Made by a program: the position numbers and the translations under genes. DNA of 15,858 bases from Patescibacteria group bacterium (lineage in GTDB: Bacteria; Patescibacteriota; Gracilibacteria; UBA1369; PNNO01): assembly GCA_018821175.1 (NCBI GenBank), contig JAHJMX010000037.1, forward strand, positions 1 to 15,858, written 5' to 3'. The notes beneath the pieces are model-generated. The model was not told the DNA's origin and did no database searches. It was given only the letters and a program-made list of their open reading frames with translations. This document shows positions 7,447 through 14,242 of this stretch, in pieces. Position 1 is the stretch's first letter, and every line of letters starts with the position of its first letter.

Positions 7447-8076
7447 ATGATTGCTGAAAAAATCGCAAAAATTCTGATTGAATCAGATGCTGTACGTCTA
7501 AGTCCACAAGATCCATTCACATACACTTCAGGGCTTAAAGGCCCAATTTATACAGATAATCGTCTCTTAATTTCTTTCGTTGAAGAGCGGAATGCAATCG
7601 TCGACGCATTGATTAATCTTGTTAAAGAGCGTGGTTTGAAGCCAGATTGTTTGGCTGGAACTGCGACTGCCGGGATTCCATGGGCTGCTTTTATGGCTGA
7701 GAGAATGGGATTGCCAATGGTTTATGTTCGTTCAAAACCAAAAGAACATGGTGCAGGAAAACAAATTGAAGGGAAATTGCCTGAAGGTAAGTCAGTATTA
7801 ATTGTTGAAGATTTAGTTACAACAGGGGGGAGTGCGATTAATTCCGTGAATGCAATTCGTGATGAAGGCAAAGGCATTGTGCACGAAGTGTTTGCGATAT
7901 TTTCTTATGGGCTTGAGAAAGCTGAAAATGCATTCCGTGAAAGTTCAACTGCATTAACTACTTTGACTAATTTAGATGTATTGCTTGATGTTGCCCTACA
8001 GATGGGTAAAATCACTGATGAGGATAAAGCAAAAGTGATGAAATTTAAAACAGATCCAGTTGGTTGGATGAATTAA
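7447..8076 (+). CDS. pyrE: Orotate phosphoribosyltransferase
   Basis: Joins orotate to PRPP to make orotidine monophosphate in the cytosol. The 209-residue protein is of normal length for the type I phosphoribosyltransferase fold. The PRPP-binding motif VLIVEDLVTTGGS lies at 117-129. The mobile catalytic loop with basic residues R95, K97, K99 and H101 (YVRSKPKEHGAGKQIEG) is intact, and the substrate stretch FTYTSGLKGPIYTDNR lies at 24-39. It is separated from pyrK by 82 nt, the widest gap within this block, which holds a short repeated motif. pyrF follows after 31 nt. There is no Shine-Dalgarno site; a TTATAAAAAA element ends 20 nt upstream of the ATG. Assignment is secure. Confidence 0.96.
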   Translation: MIAEKIAKILIESDAVRLSPQDPFTYTSGLKGPIYTDNRLLISFVEERNAIVDALINLVKERGLKPDCLAGTATAGIPWAAFMAERMGLPMVYVRSKPKEHGAGKQIEGKLPEGKSVLIVEDLVTTGGSAINSVNAIRDEGKGIVHEVFAIFSYGLEKAENAFRESSTALTTLTNLDVLLDVALQMGKITDEDKAKVMKFKTDPVGWMN

Positions 8077-8085
8077 TTTACAACT

Positions 8086-8098
8086 TACCGAGTAACTT
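8086..8098 (+). repeat. Copy 2 of intergenic motif TACCGAG(C/T)AACTT
   Basis: TACCGAGTAACTT fills most of the short pyrE-pyrF gap, 9 nt before the pyrF start codon, and differs from the copy at 7386-7398 in one base. It contains a small inverted repeat TTAC-CGA-GTAA. It may be a dispersed element or a shared leader signal; two copies are too few to tell. Confidence 0.4.
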
Positions 8099-8107
8099 AT
8101 AAAAATT

Positions 8108-9037
8108 ATGAATAATTTTGCAGATAAATTGATCGAGAAAATTCGCGAAAAGGGCAGTGTAATTTGTGTTGGACTTGATCCACGTTTAAATCAGATTCCA
8201 AAGTTTATTCGCGACAAAGTATTGAAGGAATATCCTGAAAATAAATTAAAAGCTGCTGCTGAGGCAATTATTGAGTTTAACAAAGGGATTATTGATGCTG
8301 TTTATGATCTTGTCCCTATCGTTAAGCCACAAATTGCTTTCTATGAACTTTTTGGGGAAGAAGGAGTTCGCGCTTTTCGTGAAACAATTGCTTATGCAAA
8401 GTCAAAAGGATTACTCGTGATTGCTGATGTAAAACGTAATGATATTGGAAGTACGGCGAAGGCATATGCTGAAGCGCATTTTGGTGAAGTTGATGTGTTT
8501 GGAGAGAAGGAATTTATTTTTGATGCCGATGCACTTACGATCACACCATACCTTGGATGGGATGGGATTAAGCCATTCATTGAAGTTTGTCAAAAGCATG
8601 GTCGTGGGATTTTCATTCTTGTGAAAACATCGAATACTTCTTCTGGTGATTTGCAGGATTTATGCATGAAAGATGGGAATAGCGTTTATGAAATTATCGG
8701 GAATTTCGTTGATTCTTGGGGAGCTGATGAAATTGGTGAAGAAGGTTATTCTTCAGTTGGTGCTGTTGTTGGCGCAACTTATCCAGAGCAAGCGAAAAAG
8801 CTTCGTAAAATAATGCCAAATGCATTTTTCCTAGTTCCTGGATATGGAGCGCAAGGTGGTGGGGCGCAGGATGTTAAGCCATGTTTCAACAAAGACGGAC
8901 TTGGTGCAATAGTGAATTCATCACGAGGGATTACATTTGCATATGAAAAAATGGATGGATTCTCTGAAAAAGAATATGCCAAGGCAGCTCGAAAAGCTGT
9001 GCAGGATATGAATAAAGATTTAAAGGCAGTACTGTAA
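8108..9037 (+). CDS. pyrF: Orotidine 5'-phosphate decarboxylase (long, type 2 form)
   Basis: Decarboxylates OMP to UMP, the last step of the pathway. At 309 residues it belongs to the longer type 2 decarboxylases rather than the type of about 240 residues. The N-terminal ICVGLDPRL stretch (19-27) binds substrate. The catalytic charge network is D107, K109 and D112 in ADVKRNDIGSTAKAYAEA. The phosphate-loop region FLVPGYGAQGG near the C-terminus is complete. It is the last gene of the + strand pyr block. Its stop codon (9035-9037) touches the stop codon of the convergent toxin gene with no base between, and I see no terminator there, so the two transcripts may overlap at their 3' ends. No Shine-Dalgarno site is visible. 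Confidence 0.95.
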   Translation: MNNFADKLIEKIREKGSVICVGLDPRLNQIPKFIRDKVLKEYPENKLKAAAEAIIEFNKGIIDAVYDLVPIVKPQIAFYELFGEEGVRAFRETIAYAKSKGLLVIADVKRNDIGSTAKAYAEAHFGEVDVFGEKEFIFDADALTITPYLGWDGIKPFIEVCQKHGRGIFILVKTSNTSSGDLQDLCMKDGNSVYEIIGNFVDSWGADEIGEEGYSSVGAVVGATYPEQAKKLRKIMPNAFFLVPGYGAQGGGAQDVKPCFNKDGLGAIVNSSRGITFAYEKMDGFSEKEYAKAARKAVQDMNKDLKAVL

Positions 9038-9280
9038 TTATAGCTTTTTGTAGCTGTTTTTGCGGGAATCTATGTTGATAATTTGGTTTTGAGTTTCTTT
9101 GTTTTTCTCGAAAACAATGCGGATTTTGCCTGAACGAATACGATACAATGAATCGAAACCGCTTAGTTTTTTTGGTTTTAATTTAGTTACGTCTTTTTGA
9201 ATTATTAAATTAATCAAATTCAATAATTTGATTCTTTCTGTTTTATTTAACTTTTTGATAAATTTTAAAATTTTATCCAT
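9038..9280 (-). CDS. RelE/ParE-superfamily toxin (putative mRNA interferase)
   Basis: An 80-residue, lysine-rich protein. Two N-terminal helices (about 3-30) are followed by the family's beta-sheet signature: KLSGFDSLYRIRSGKIRIVFEK at 38-59, then IINIDSRKNSYKKL at 67-80. The basic residues R47, R49, R54 and R73 and the C-terminal Tyr match positions that contact RNA in RelE/YoeB-type toxins; ribosome-dependent mRNA cleavage is therefore an inference from the family. It starts inside the antitoxin gene with an 8-nt overlap (9273-9280), the usual antitoxin-first order. A gyrase-directed ParE activity cannot be excluded. The 3' end abuts pyrF directly. Confidence 0.8.
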   Translation of the reverse strand: MDKILKFIKKLNKTERIKLLNLINLIIQKDVTKLKPKKLSGFDSLYRIRSGKIRIVFEKNKETQNQIINIDSRKNSYKKL

Positions 9281-9509
9281 TTAGCTTTTTTATTGCTGCT
9301 GTAATTTTGTTTGTATCAAGGCCAGATTCACTATATAGCCCAAAACCATCACGGTCTTCGTAATATACAGTATCGTCTTTGATTAGAGGCTTTATAAGAA
9401 GTCCAGCTTCTGTTTCTTCCGCAACGAAATGCTTTGTGTTGAACTTATTGCGCCACTCTTTTGGTAATGTGACTTGTCCAGTATTAAATAATTTTAATGT
9501 ATAGGTCAT
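9273..9509 (-). CDS. AbrB/SpoVT-type antitoxin (swapped-hairpin DNA-binding protein)
   Basis: A 78-residue protein whose N-terminal half TLKLFNTGQVTLPKEWRNKF (4-23) plus the following AEETEAGLLIKPL is the AbrB/MazE swapped-hairpin fold. The acidic C-terminal half (DDTVYYEDRDGFGLYSESGLD) probably wraps and neutralises the toxin. I chose the ATG at 9509 instead of the in-frame ATG at 9539. A TATAAT box on this strand (9544-9549) ends 5 bases before the upstream ATG, so the transcript would start at about 9537. In addition, the extra residues MQLTNLTNLV are encoded by a tandem repeat that looks like an operator. The gene overlaps the toxin by 8 nt. Confidence 0.78.
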   Translation of the reverse strand: MTYTLKLFNTGQVTLPKEWRNKFNTKHFVAEETEAGLLIKPLIKDDTVYYEDRDGFGLYSESGLDTNKITAAIKKLNG

Positions 9510-9510
9510 T

Positions 9511-9572
9511 ACTAAATTAGTTAAATTAGTTAATTGCATTAAAATTATATATTAAAAAGATAAGAAAAGCAA
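9511..9572 (-). promoter_or_regulatory. Promoter and putative autoregulatory operator of the toxin-antitoxin pair
   Basis: On the - strand, TTGCTT (9572-9567), a 17-bp spacer and TATAAT (9549-9544) form a promoter with a start near 9537. Just downstream, in + strand orientation, AAATTAGTT occurs twice in tandem (9514-9531), overlapping the palindrome ACTAA-A-TTAGT (9511-9521). This position suits repression by the AbrB-like antitoxin. Confidence 0.5.
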
Positions 9573-9617
9573 TTTTGCTAATTCCATCATAAAGCTGAAA
9601 ATTAAAAAATAATTAAA

Positions 9618-10439
9618 TTATCCTTTAAAAATATTTTTAGCTAACTTTCCCCAATCCTCTATTGTGAGATGTTGAGCACGTTCCGATGGGTCGATCTTGG
9701 CTGCGAGTAAAGCGGCTTTGACTTCAGATGAATCGATCACCATCCCTCTTTGAATTGAGTTAAGAAGCGTTTTTCGCTTATGGCTAAATCCAGCATGAAC
9801 TATTTTGAAAAAATGATCGAGATCTTTGAGGGTGTTTTTTACAAGAGGTTGTTCAAACATTTCAATTTCCAGAATTGCTGATTCAATCTTTGGTTTTGGA
9901 TAGAAACATCCTTTACTTACACGGGCTGCGATTTTTGGTTCACCGAAAACTTGTACATGGATTGCAAGTACATTCAATTGATTTTTTTTTGCACATATTT
10001 TTTCTGCAACTTCTTTTTGCATTAAAAGTACCATTTTACTTGGACGGGATTTTGCTCGTAAGAAATGAGAAATGAGTGGGGAAGTGATGTAATACGGGAT
10101 ATTAGCTACTACTTTATACGGCTCATCCGGAGGTGTGAATTTGAGGGCATCCATATGAATGATTTTCAGATTTTTACAATCGCTAAGTTCGTTTTGTAAA
10201 AGTGGGATTAAACCATTATCAAGTTCAATCGCAGTAACCTTACGCGCTCTCTCGCTCAGCTTCCTAGTCAAAACTCCTAGTCCAGGGCCAACCTCAATCA
10301 CATAATCCTTCACATTCACCTCCGCGCTCTCAACAATTTTATCCAAAATATTTTCATCCATTAAAAAGTTTTGTCCAAGTGATTTAGTTGGGCTCAATTT
10401 ATATTTTTCCAGAAGTTCTTTAATTTCACTAAGTTTCAT
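9618..10439 (-). CDS. rsmA: 16S rRNA (adenine(1518)-N6/adenine(1519)-N6)-dimethyltransferase
   Basis: Dimethylates two adjacent adenines in the 3' terminal hairpin of 16S rRNA during small-subunit maturation (KsgA). The 273-residue length is typical. The N-terminal KSLGQNFL signature is at 19-26, the S-adenosylmethionine loop EVGPGLG at 49-55, the acidic ribose-binding position at E72, MDA at 96-98, and the catalytic NIPYY motif at 113-117. The C-terminal helical domain includes HKRKTLLNSI, which is common in the family. Its start overlaps the end of the DUF167 gene by 11 nt, so the two are translationally linked. No Shine-Dalgarno site is visible. The 78-nt gap to the antitoxin gene has only a weak hairpin (AGCA-ATTT-TGCT) as possible terminator. 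Confidence 0.95.
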   Translation of the reverse strand: MKLSEIKELLEKYKLSPTKSLGQNFLMDENILDKIVESAEVNVKDYVIEVGPGLGVLTRKLSERARKVTAIELDNGLIPLLQNELSDCKNLKIIHMDALKFTPPDEPYKVVANIPYYITSPLISHFLRAKSRPSKMVLLMQKEVAEKICAKKNQLNVLAIHVQVFGEPKIAARVSKGCFYPKPKIESAILEIEMFEQPLVKNTLKDLDHFFKIVHAGFSHKRKTLLNSIQRGMVIDSSEVKAALLAAKIDPSERAQHLTIEDWGKLAKNIFKG

Positions 10440-10773
10440 ATGTAATTTTAATTAATTTAACTTGATCAGTTTTTCCGCTAATAATTTCTACATTACATTT
10501 CACAGTAGGTTGGCATTGCACACATCCAGCTCGATCCCGAAAAATGAGACTCATTTCCTTCGACAAAAAGTTCACAAGCTCTTTGTTTGCTTTGCCTTTT
10601 TCCGGAACAGCTTTGATGCGTATCTTAATAGTCTCGTCGTCCATAATATCCACGACTTCGTTTTTTACGCTTTTTGGTAAAACCTTAATTCGCAAATAAA
10701 AATGTTTTTCATCGTTTTGCCGACTTTCATCAATTTTATCATTTATATATTTTTCGAATTCGATATTGGCCAT
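10429..10773 (-). CDS. DUF167/YggU family protein with a cysteine insertion
   Basis: A 114-residue protein of the DUF167 (YggU) family, whose function is not established. Diagnostic stretches are LRIKVLPKSVKNEV (27-40), IKIRIKAVPEKGKANKELVNFL (49-70) with the conserved GKAN, and VEIISGKTDQVKLIKI (95-110). Between the last two, where other members have a short turn, this protein has RDRAGCVQCQPTVKC, giving C84, C87 and C93. That is unusual and could bind metal or form a disulfide. The N-terminal 23 residues are a charged extension. It lies between the ATPase gene (44-nt gap) and rsmA (11-nt overlap) on the same strand. Confidence 0.85.
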   Translation of the reverse strand: MANIEFEKYINDKIDESRQNDEKHFYLRIKVLPKSVKNEVVDIMDDETIKIRIKAVPEKGKANKELVNFLSKEMSLIFRDRAGCVQCQPTVKCNVEIISGKTDQVKLIKITYET

Positions 10774-10817
10774 GCAAAAAAGATGCTTAAAATTTCAACT
10801 ATAAATATCTTAACATA

Positions 10818-13643
10818 TTAATAGCTTCTCATTCTATGTCGTACAAATATTTTGCGGATTTCTTCGACTAACAAAATACTTGTCGATGCAAAGATAATGA
10901 CTAGCCATTCAAGCCATGTAAGAGCTGTTGTTCCAAGCCAATCTTGGAAGAATGGAACTTCCACAAATATATACATAGTGCCAAGTGAAATTATAATTGC
11001 GCCAACCAAATAAAGGTTTGAAAATAGTCCTAGTTTGAATACAGATTGATGTTCACTGCGAGAATTGTATGCGTTGAACATTTGTATTAAGACTAGAATT
11101 GCGAATGCAAATGTTGATGATTTGACGTAAATTAGCGAGTCTGGGACAAGGCATTCCGCCCAAGTCCATCCTTGATTATAAAGAGACCATAGGTAGGCTC
11201 CAACCACAATAGCACCGATAAAAATTCCAATATAAAGAAATCGCCCAACAAAGTTCCTGTCCATGATTTTGGCTTTTGGATCTCGCGGAGGATTGTTCAT
11301 AATACCTTTTTCTGGTGGGTCAATCCCGAGGGCCAGCGCTGGTAAAACATCTGTTCCAATGTCCACACTTAAGATTAAAACTGCAGTAAGCGGTGCTGGC
11401 AGTTGCAATAAAATAGCTGCAAACACAGTGATAAGTTCACCGATATTACAAGAAAATATATAGAATATGAATTTCTTCAAATTTTCATAAATCGTACGAC
11501 CTTCTTTTACCGCAGTAATGATAGTTGCGAAACTGTCATCAGCAAGAACCATGTTTGCTGCTTCCTTACTTACGTCAGTTCCTGTTATTCCCATAGCGAT
11601 ACCAATGTCTGCACGTTTAAGCGCTGGAGCGTCGTTCACACCATCTCCAGTGACAGCAACAACATGCCCTAATTTCTTAAGTGTTGTTACTATGCGCAAT
11701 TTATCTTCAGGAGCAACTCTCGCAAAAATAATGTCAGTTTCAGGGACACGGAATAATTCTTGAAGATCTTTATCGGAAGTTTCTTGCAATTTCTTTCCCG
11801 TGATAACAAGGTGCTTATTTTCATTTGTTACAAGCCCGATTTTCCTTGCAATAGCCTCTGCAGTTGTTCCTTGATCACCAGTAATAATGTAAACCTTAAT
11901 TCCAGCTTTTTTAGCTAAACTAACGGCTTTCTTTACGTCTGGCCGTGGCGGATCAATCATTCCGGTTAAACCAACGAAAATTAATTTTACTTCATCATTT
12001 TCAGCATTATATTTTTTCTTCTTTTCAATTTCACGATATGCAAATCCAATTACTCGCAAAGCTTTTTGAGCCATTGCTTCATTTTTTTCAATAATCTTTT
12101 TGCGGGTATCTTCGTCAAGAATAATTACTCTTCCATTTAATAAAATATGAGAACACATCTCAAGCACAGAATCAGGGGCTCCTTTAGTTAAAATATGATA
12201 ATCTCCAGTTTCTTTGCTTTTTGAAATAACACTCATTCGTTTGCGGACTGAATCAAAAGCCAATTCATATACTTTTTCATGTGAATGATTAATTTCATCA
12301 AGATCAAAACCAAATTTCATCGTCATTGTGAGGAGGGCTCCTTCAGTTGGATCTCCAAGAATCGAATAAATATTTTCTTGGTCCACAGTTTCTTGATTGA
12401 TTTTCGCATTATTACAAAGGACACTAATATTAGCCATTACCTCAAGTGCATTATATAAAGGAGTATTGTCATTTTTAAATTCATTCAAAGTTTCAATTCT
12501 GCGCTCAATGTCTTCATCGCGTGAATCGAGATCTCCTATTGTATAAGTTTGTTCTTTGTTTGATTTGATCAGTAAAGTGCCATACGGCTTGTATCCTGCT
12601 CCTCCAATTTTTGCAGTGTATTGATCGACAATCATTTCTTTGACAGTCATTTCGTTCTTAGTGAGCGTTCCAGTTTTATCTGTACAAATATGAGTTGTAG
12701 ACCCAAGTGTCTCTACAGATGAAAGTTGGCGCACAATAGAGTTGCGTTTTGCAAGGCGCTGTACTCCCATTGCAAGTGCAATTGTTACAGTTGCCGGGAG
12801 TCCTTCAGGTACGGCCGCAACAGCCACAGAAGTTGCAAATAAGAATGTATCAACAAAAGCTTGCCCTTGGATGTAATACCCGATTGCAAGTAGCAGCCCT
12901 GAGATTATAAGCGTTATTTTCCCAACAAATATACCAATTCTGGAAAGCTCTTTCTGAAGTGGGCTTTTATCTTTTTTAGTTGTAGATGTGAGATTAGCAA
13001 TTTTCCCAAATTGGGTGTTCATCCCGATGTTTATTACAACGGCTTTTCCTCCACCATGGACTACATCAGTTCCCATATATACAAGATTTGAAATATCGCC
13101 GACGGCGATATTCTCCTGCATTTCACTATGTTTTATAACCGGCATGGATTCTCCTGTCAGAGCCGCTTCTTGTGTTTCAAGTTCGTTGTCTTGAATTACG
13201 CGAGCGTCAGCCGGGATGCGATCTCCTTCCATTAGAATGATGATGTCGCCTGGGACAACTTGTTGTGCTGGGATTTGTATTTCTTTACCATTGCGGATGA
13301 CGCGAGCTGTTGGGGCAACCATTTTCTTTAGGGCTTCAATAGCTTTTTCTGCTTTGAATTTCTGGACAAATCCAATAATCGCATTTAGAAATACGATTAC
13401 CAAAATCACAATTGCATCTTTCATTTCTCCAGCCAAGATTGCAATTACAGATGCAACGATCAAGATAATTACCATCAAATCAGTAAATTCATGCAAGAAA
13501 TGTATCCACATTGGAGTTCTATTTTTTACACTAAGTTCGTTTGCTCCATACTTATTTGCGCGCAAAACGGCTTCTTCTTCTGTTAAACCATTTTCTCCAG
13601 TTTTGAACTCTTTGAAAATATCTTGAATATTTTTGCTATGCAT
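10818..13643 (-). CDS. P2-type cation-transporting ATPase (Ca2+-ATPase-like)
   Basis: A 941-residue membrane pump of the P2 group. The N-terminal cation-ATPase domain (1-45) is followed by M1-M2 (about 53-95) and the actuator domain with TGES at 163-166. M3-M4 (about 237-283) ends in PEGLP 279-283, and the phosphorylation motif DKTGT is at 322-326 with D322 as phospho-acceptor. The nucleotide-binding domain includes KGAPD, the hinge motif TGDGVNDAP starts at 665, and six C-terminal membrane segments follow. Ion-site residues are E280 in M4 and N733 and E736 in M5 (CNIGE). M6 has D761, T764 and D765 (VDIGTD), where Ca2+ pumps usually have Asn-x-x-Thr-Asp. The Asp form resembles Na+,K+-ATPases, so the ion is uncertain. 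It has a good promoter and likely starts the transcript with DUF167 and rsmA. Confidence 0.93.
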   Translation of the reverse strand: MHSKNIQDIFKEFKTGENGLTEEEAVLRANKYGANELSVKNRTPMWIHFLHEFTDLMVIILIVASVIAILAGEMKDAIVILVIVFLNAIIGFVQKFKAEKAIEALKKMVAPTARVIRNGKEIQIPAQQVVPGDIIILMEGDRIPADARVIQDNELETQEAALTGESMPVIKHSEMQENIAVGDISNLVYMGTDVVHGGGKAVVINIGMNTQFGKIANLTSTTKKDKSPLQKELSRIGIFVGKITLIISGLLLAIGYYIQGQAFVDTFLFATSVAVAAVPEGLPATVTIALAMGVQRLAKRNSIVRQLSSVETLGSTTHICTDKTGTLTKNEMTVKEMIVDQYTAKIGGAGYKPYGTLLIKSNKEQTYTIGDLDSRDEDIERRIETLNEFKNDNTPLYNALEVMANISVLCNNAKINQETVDQENIYSILGDPTEGALLTMTMKFGFDLDEINHSHEKVYELAFDSVRKRMSVISKSKETGDYHILTKGAPDSVLEMCSHILLNGRVIILDEDTRKKIIEKNEAMAQKALRVIGFAYREIEKKKKYNAENDEVKLIFVGLTGMIDPPRPDVKKAVSLAKKAGIKVYIITGDQGTTAEAIARKIGLVTNENKHLVITGKKLQETSDKDLQELFRVPETDIIFARVAPEDKLRIVTTLKKLGHVVAVTGDGVNDAPALKRADIGIAMGITGTDVSKEAANMVLADDSFATIITAVKEGRTIYENLKKFIFYIFSCNIGELITVFAAILLQLPAPLTAVLILSVDIGTDVLPALALGIDPPEKGIMNNPPRDPKAKIMDRNFVGRFLYIGIFIGAIVVGAYLWSLYNQGWTWAECLVPDSLIYVKSSTFAFAILVLIQMFNAYNSRSEHQSVFKLGLFSNLYLVGAIIISLGTMYIFVEVPFFQDWLGTTALTWLEWLVIIFASTSILLVEEIRKIFVRHRMRSY

Positions 13644-13654
13644 TTTTTCTGATT

Positions 13655-13704
13655 AAAACGTTTAAAATCCCATGATTATAACACGTTTTAGCCACTTTTG
13701 GCAA
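13655..13704 (-). promoter_or_regulatory. Promoter of the ATPase gene with flanking palindromes
   Basis: On the - strand, TTGCCA (13704-13699), an 18-bp spacer and an extended -10 TGTTATAAT (TATAAT at 13680-13675) predict a start near 13668, 25 nt before the start codon. The inverted pair AAAACGT (13655-13661) and ACGTTTT (13683-13689) brackets the -10 box. GCCA-CTTT-TGGC (13691-13702) covers most of the -35 box. These could be repressor sites. Confidence 0.55.
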
Positions 13705-13739
13705 TGGGCGGTTTCTTGTATTGGATTTATTCGCATTTC

Positions 13740-13767
13740 TTTACAACATATCATTTTTCATTAGAAT
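13740..13767 (+). promoter_or_regulatory. Putative promoter of the DUF4342 gene
   Basis: TTTACA (13740-13745), a 16-bp spacer and TAGAAT (13762-13767) each match consensus in five of six positions. The start would be near 13775, which supports the ATG at 13802 over the in-frame ATG at 13721. Confidence 0.5.
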
Positions 13768-13801
13768 TGAAGTTGGTACAAAATTACTAACCATAATCAA
13801 T

Positions 13802-14062
13802 ATGGCAGCTGATGAATTTAAAGTTTCTGGTGAAGTTTTACTTAAAAAAGTGAAAGAATTACTAAGAGAAGGAAATATCCGTAAAATTATAATCAAAAAC
13901 GAGAAAGGGGAGCCATTCTTGGAAATCCCCGTGACTGTTGGAATTCTTGGTGCAATTGCCGCTCCAGCTTTCGTTGCAATTGGTGCGGTTGCTGCCCTTG
14001 CAAATAAATTTACGCTTGAGGTAAAACGAAACCCAGAGCCAAAGGCGAAAAAGAAAAAATAA
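13802..14062 (+). CDS. DUF4342 domain protein
   Basis: An 86-residue protein. The N-terminal helix region FKVSGEVLLKKVKELLREGN (6-25) is followed by a strand block RKIIIKNEKGEPFLEIP (27-43), a Gly/Ala/Val-rich hydrophobic segment (about 45-68) that could enter the membrane, and a basic tail ending KAKKKK. This matches the DUF4342 pattern, whose function is unknown; in related proteins the domain can follow a ubiquitin-associated-like segment. I chose the ATG at 13802 because residues before it are unlike the family and because a promoter lies between 13721 and 13802. The gene is divergent from the ATPase gene and ends in a terminator. The stop is TAA. Confidence 0.8.
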   Translation: MAADEFKVSGEVLLKKVKELLREGNIRKIIIKNEKGEPFLEIPVTVGILGAIAAPAFVAIGAVAALANKFTLEVKRNPEPKAKKKK

Positions 14063-14071
14063 ATCTAAAAA

Positions 14072-14102
14072 GATCTCATCAAATCGGTGGGGTCTTTTTT
14101 TT
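14072..14102 (+). terminator. Intrinsic terminator of the DUF4342 gene
   Basis: The 9-bp stem GATCTCATC (14072-14080) with GGTGGGGTC (14086-14094), including G-T pairs, has a 5-nt loop. It is flanked by an A run and followed by eight T (14095-14102). It starts 9 nt after the stop codon. Confidence 0.8.
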
Positions 14103-14108
14103 CATACT

Positions 14109-14138
14109 AAAAAGGCTCCTCAGTTTCTGAGGAGCCTT
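14109..14138 (-). terminator. Intrinsic terminator for leftward transcripts (tRNA-like element, trmD)
   Basis: A perfect 11-bp stem AAGGCTCCTCA (14112-14122) with TGAGGAGCCTT (14128-14138) has a 5-nt loop. Read on the - strand it runs into five T (the complement of 14109-14113); on the + strand there is no T tract. It stands back to back with the DUF4342 terminator. Confidence 0.75.
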
Positions 14139-14150
14139 ATGCAACAGTGT

Positions 14151-14242
14151 GCAACAGACTTGTCGTGTAAATTATATCTTAATACTGGTGGTGGAGGCAA
14201 GGAGAATCGAACTCCTGGCAATCAGATTGACAAGTCTGTTGC
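14151..14242. repeat. 14-bp perfect inverted repeat overlapping the tRNA-like element
   Basis: GCAACAGACTTGTC at 14151-14164 is the exact reverse complement of 14229-14242, with 64 bp between. The right arm is the 5' strand and loop of the central hairpin of the tRNA-like element; the left arm lies 25 bp beyond its CCA end. In a leftward precursor RNA the two arms could pair and break the cloverleaf. Confidence 0.7.
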
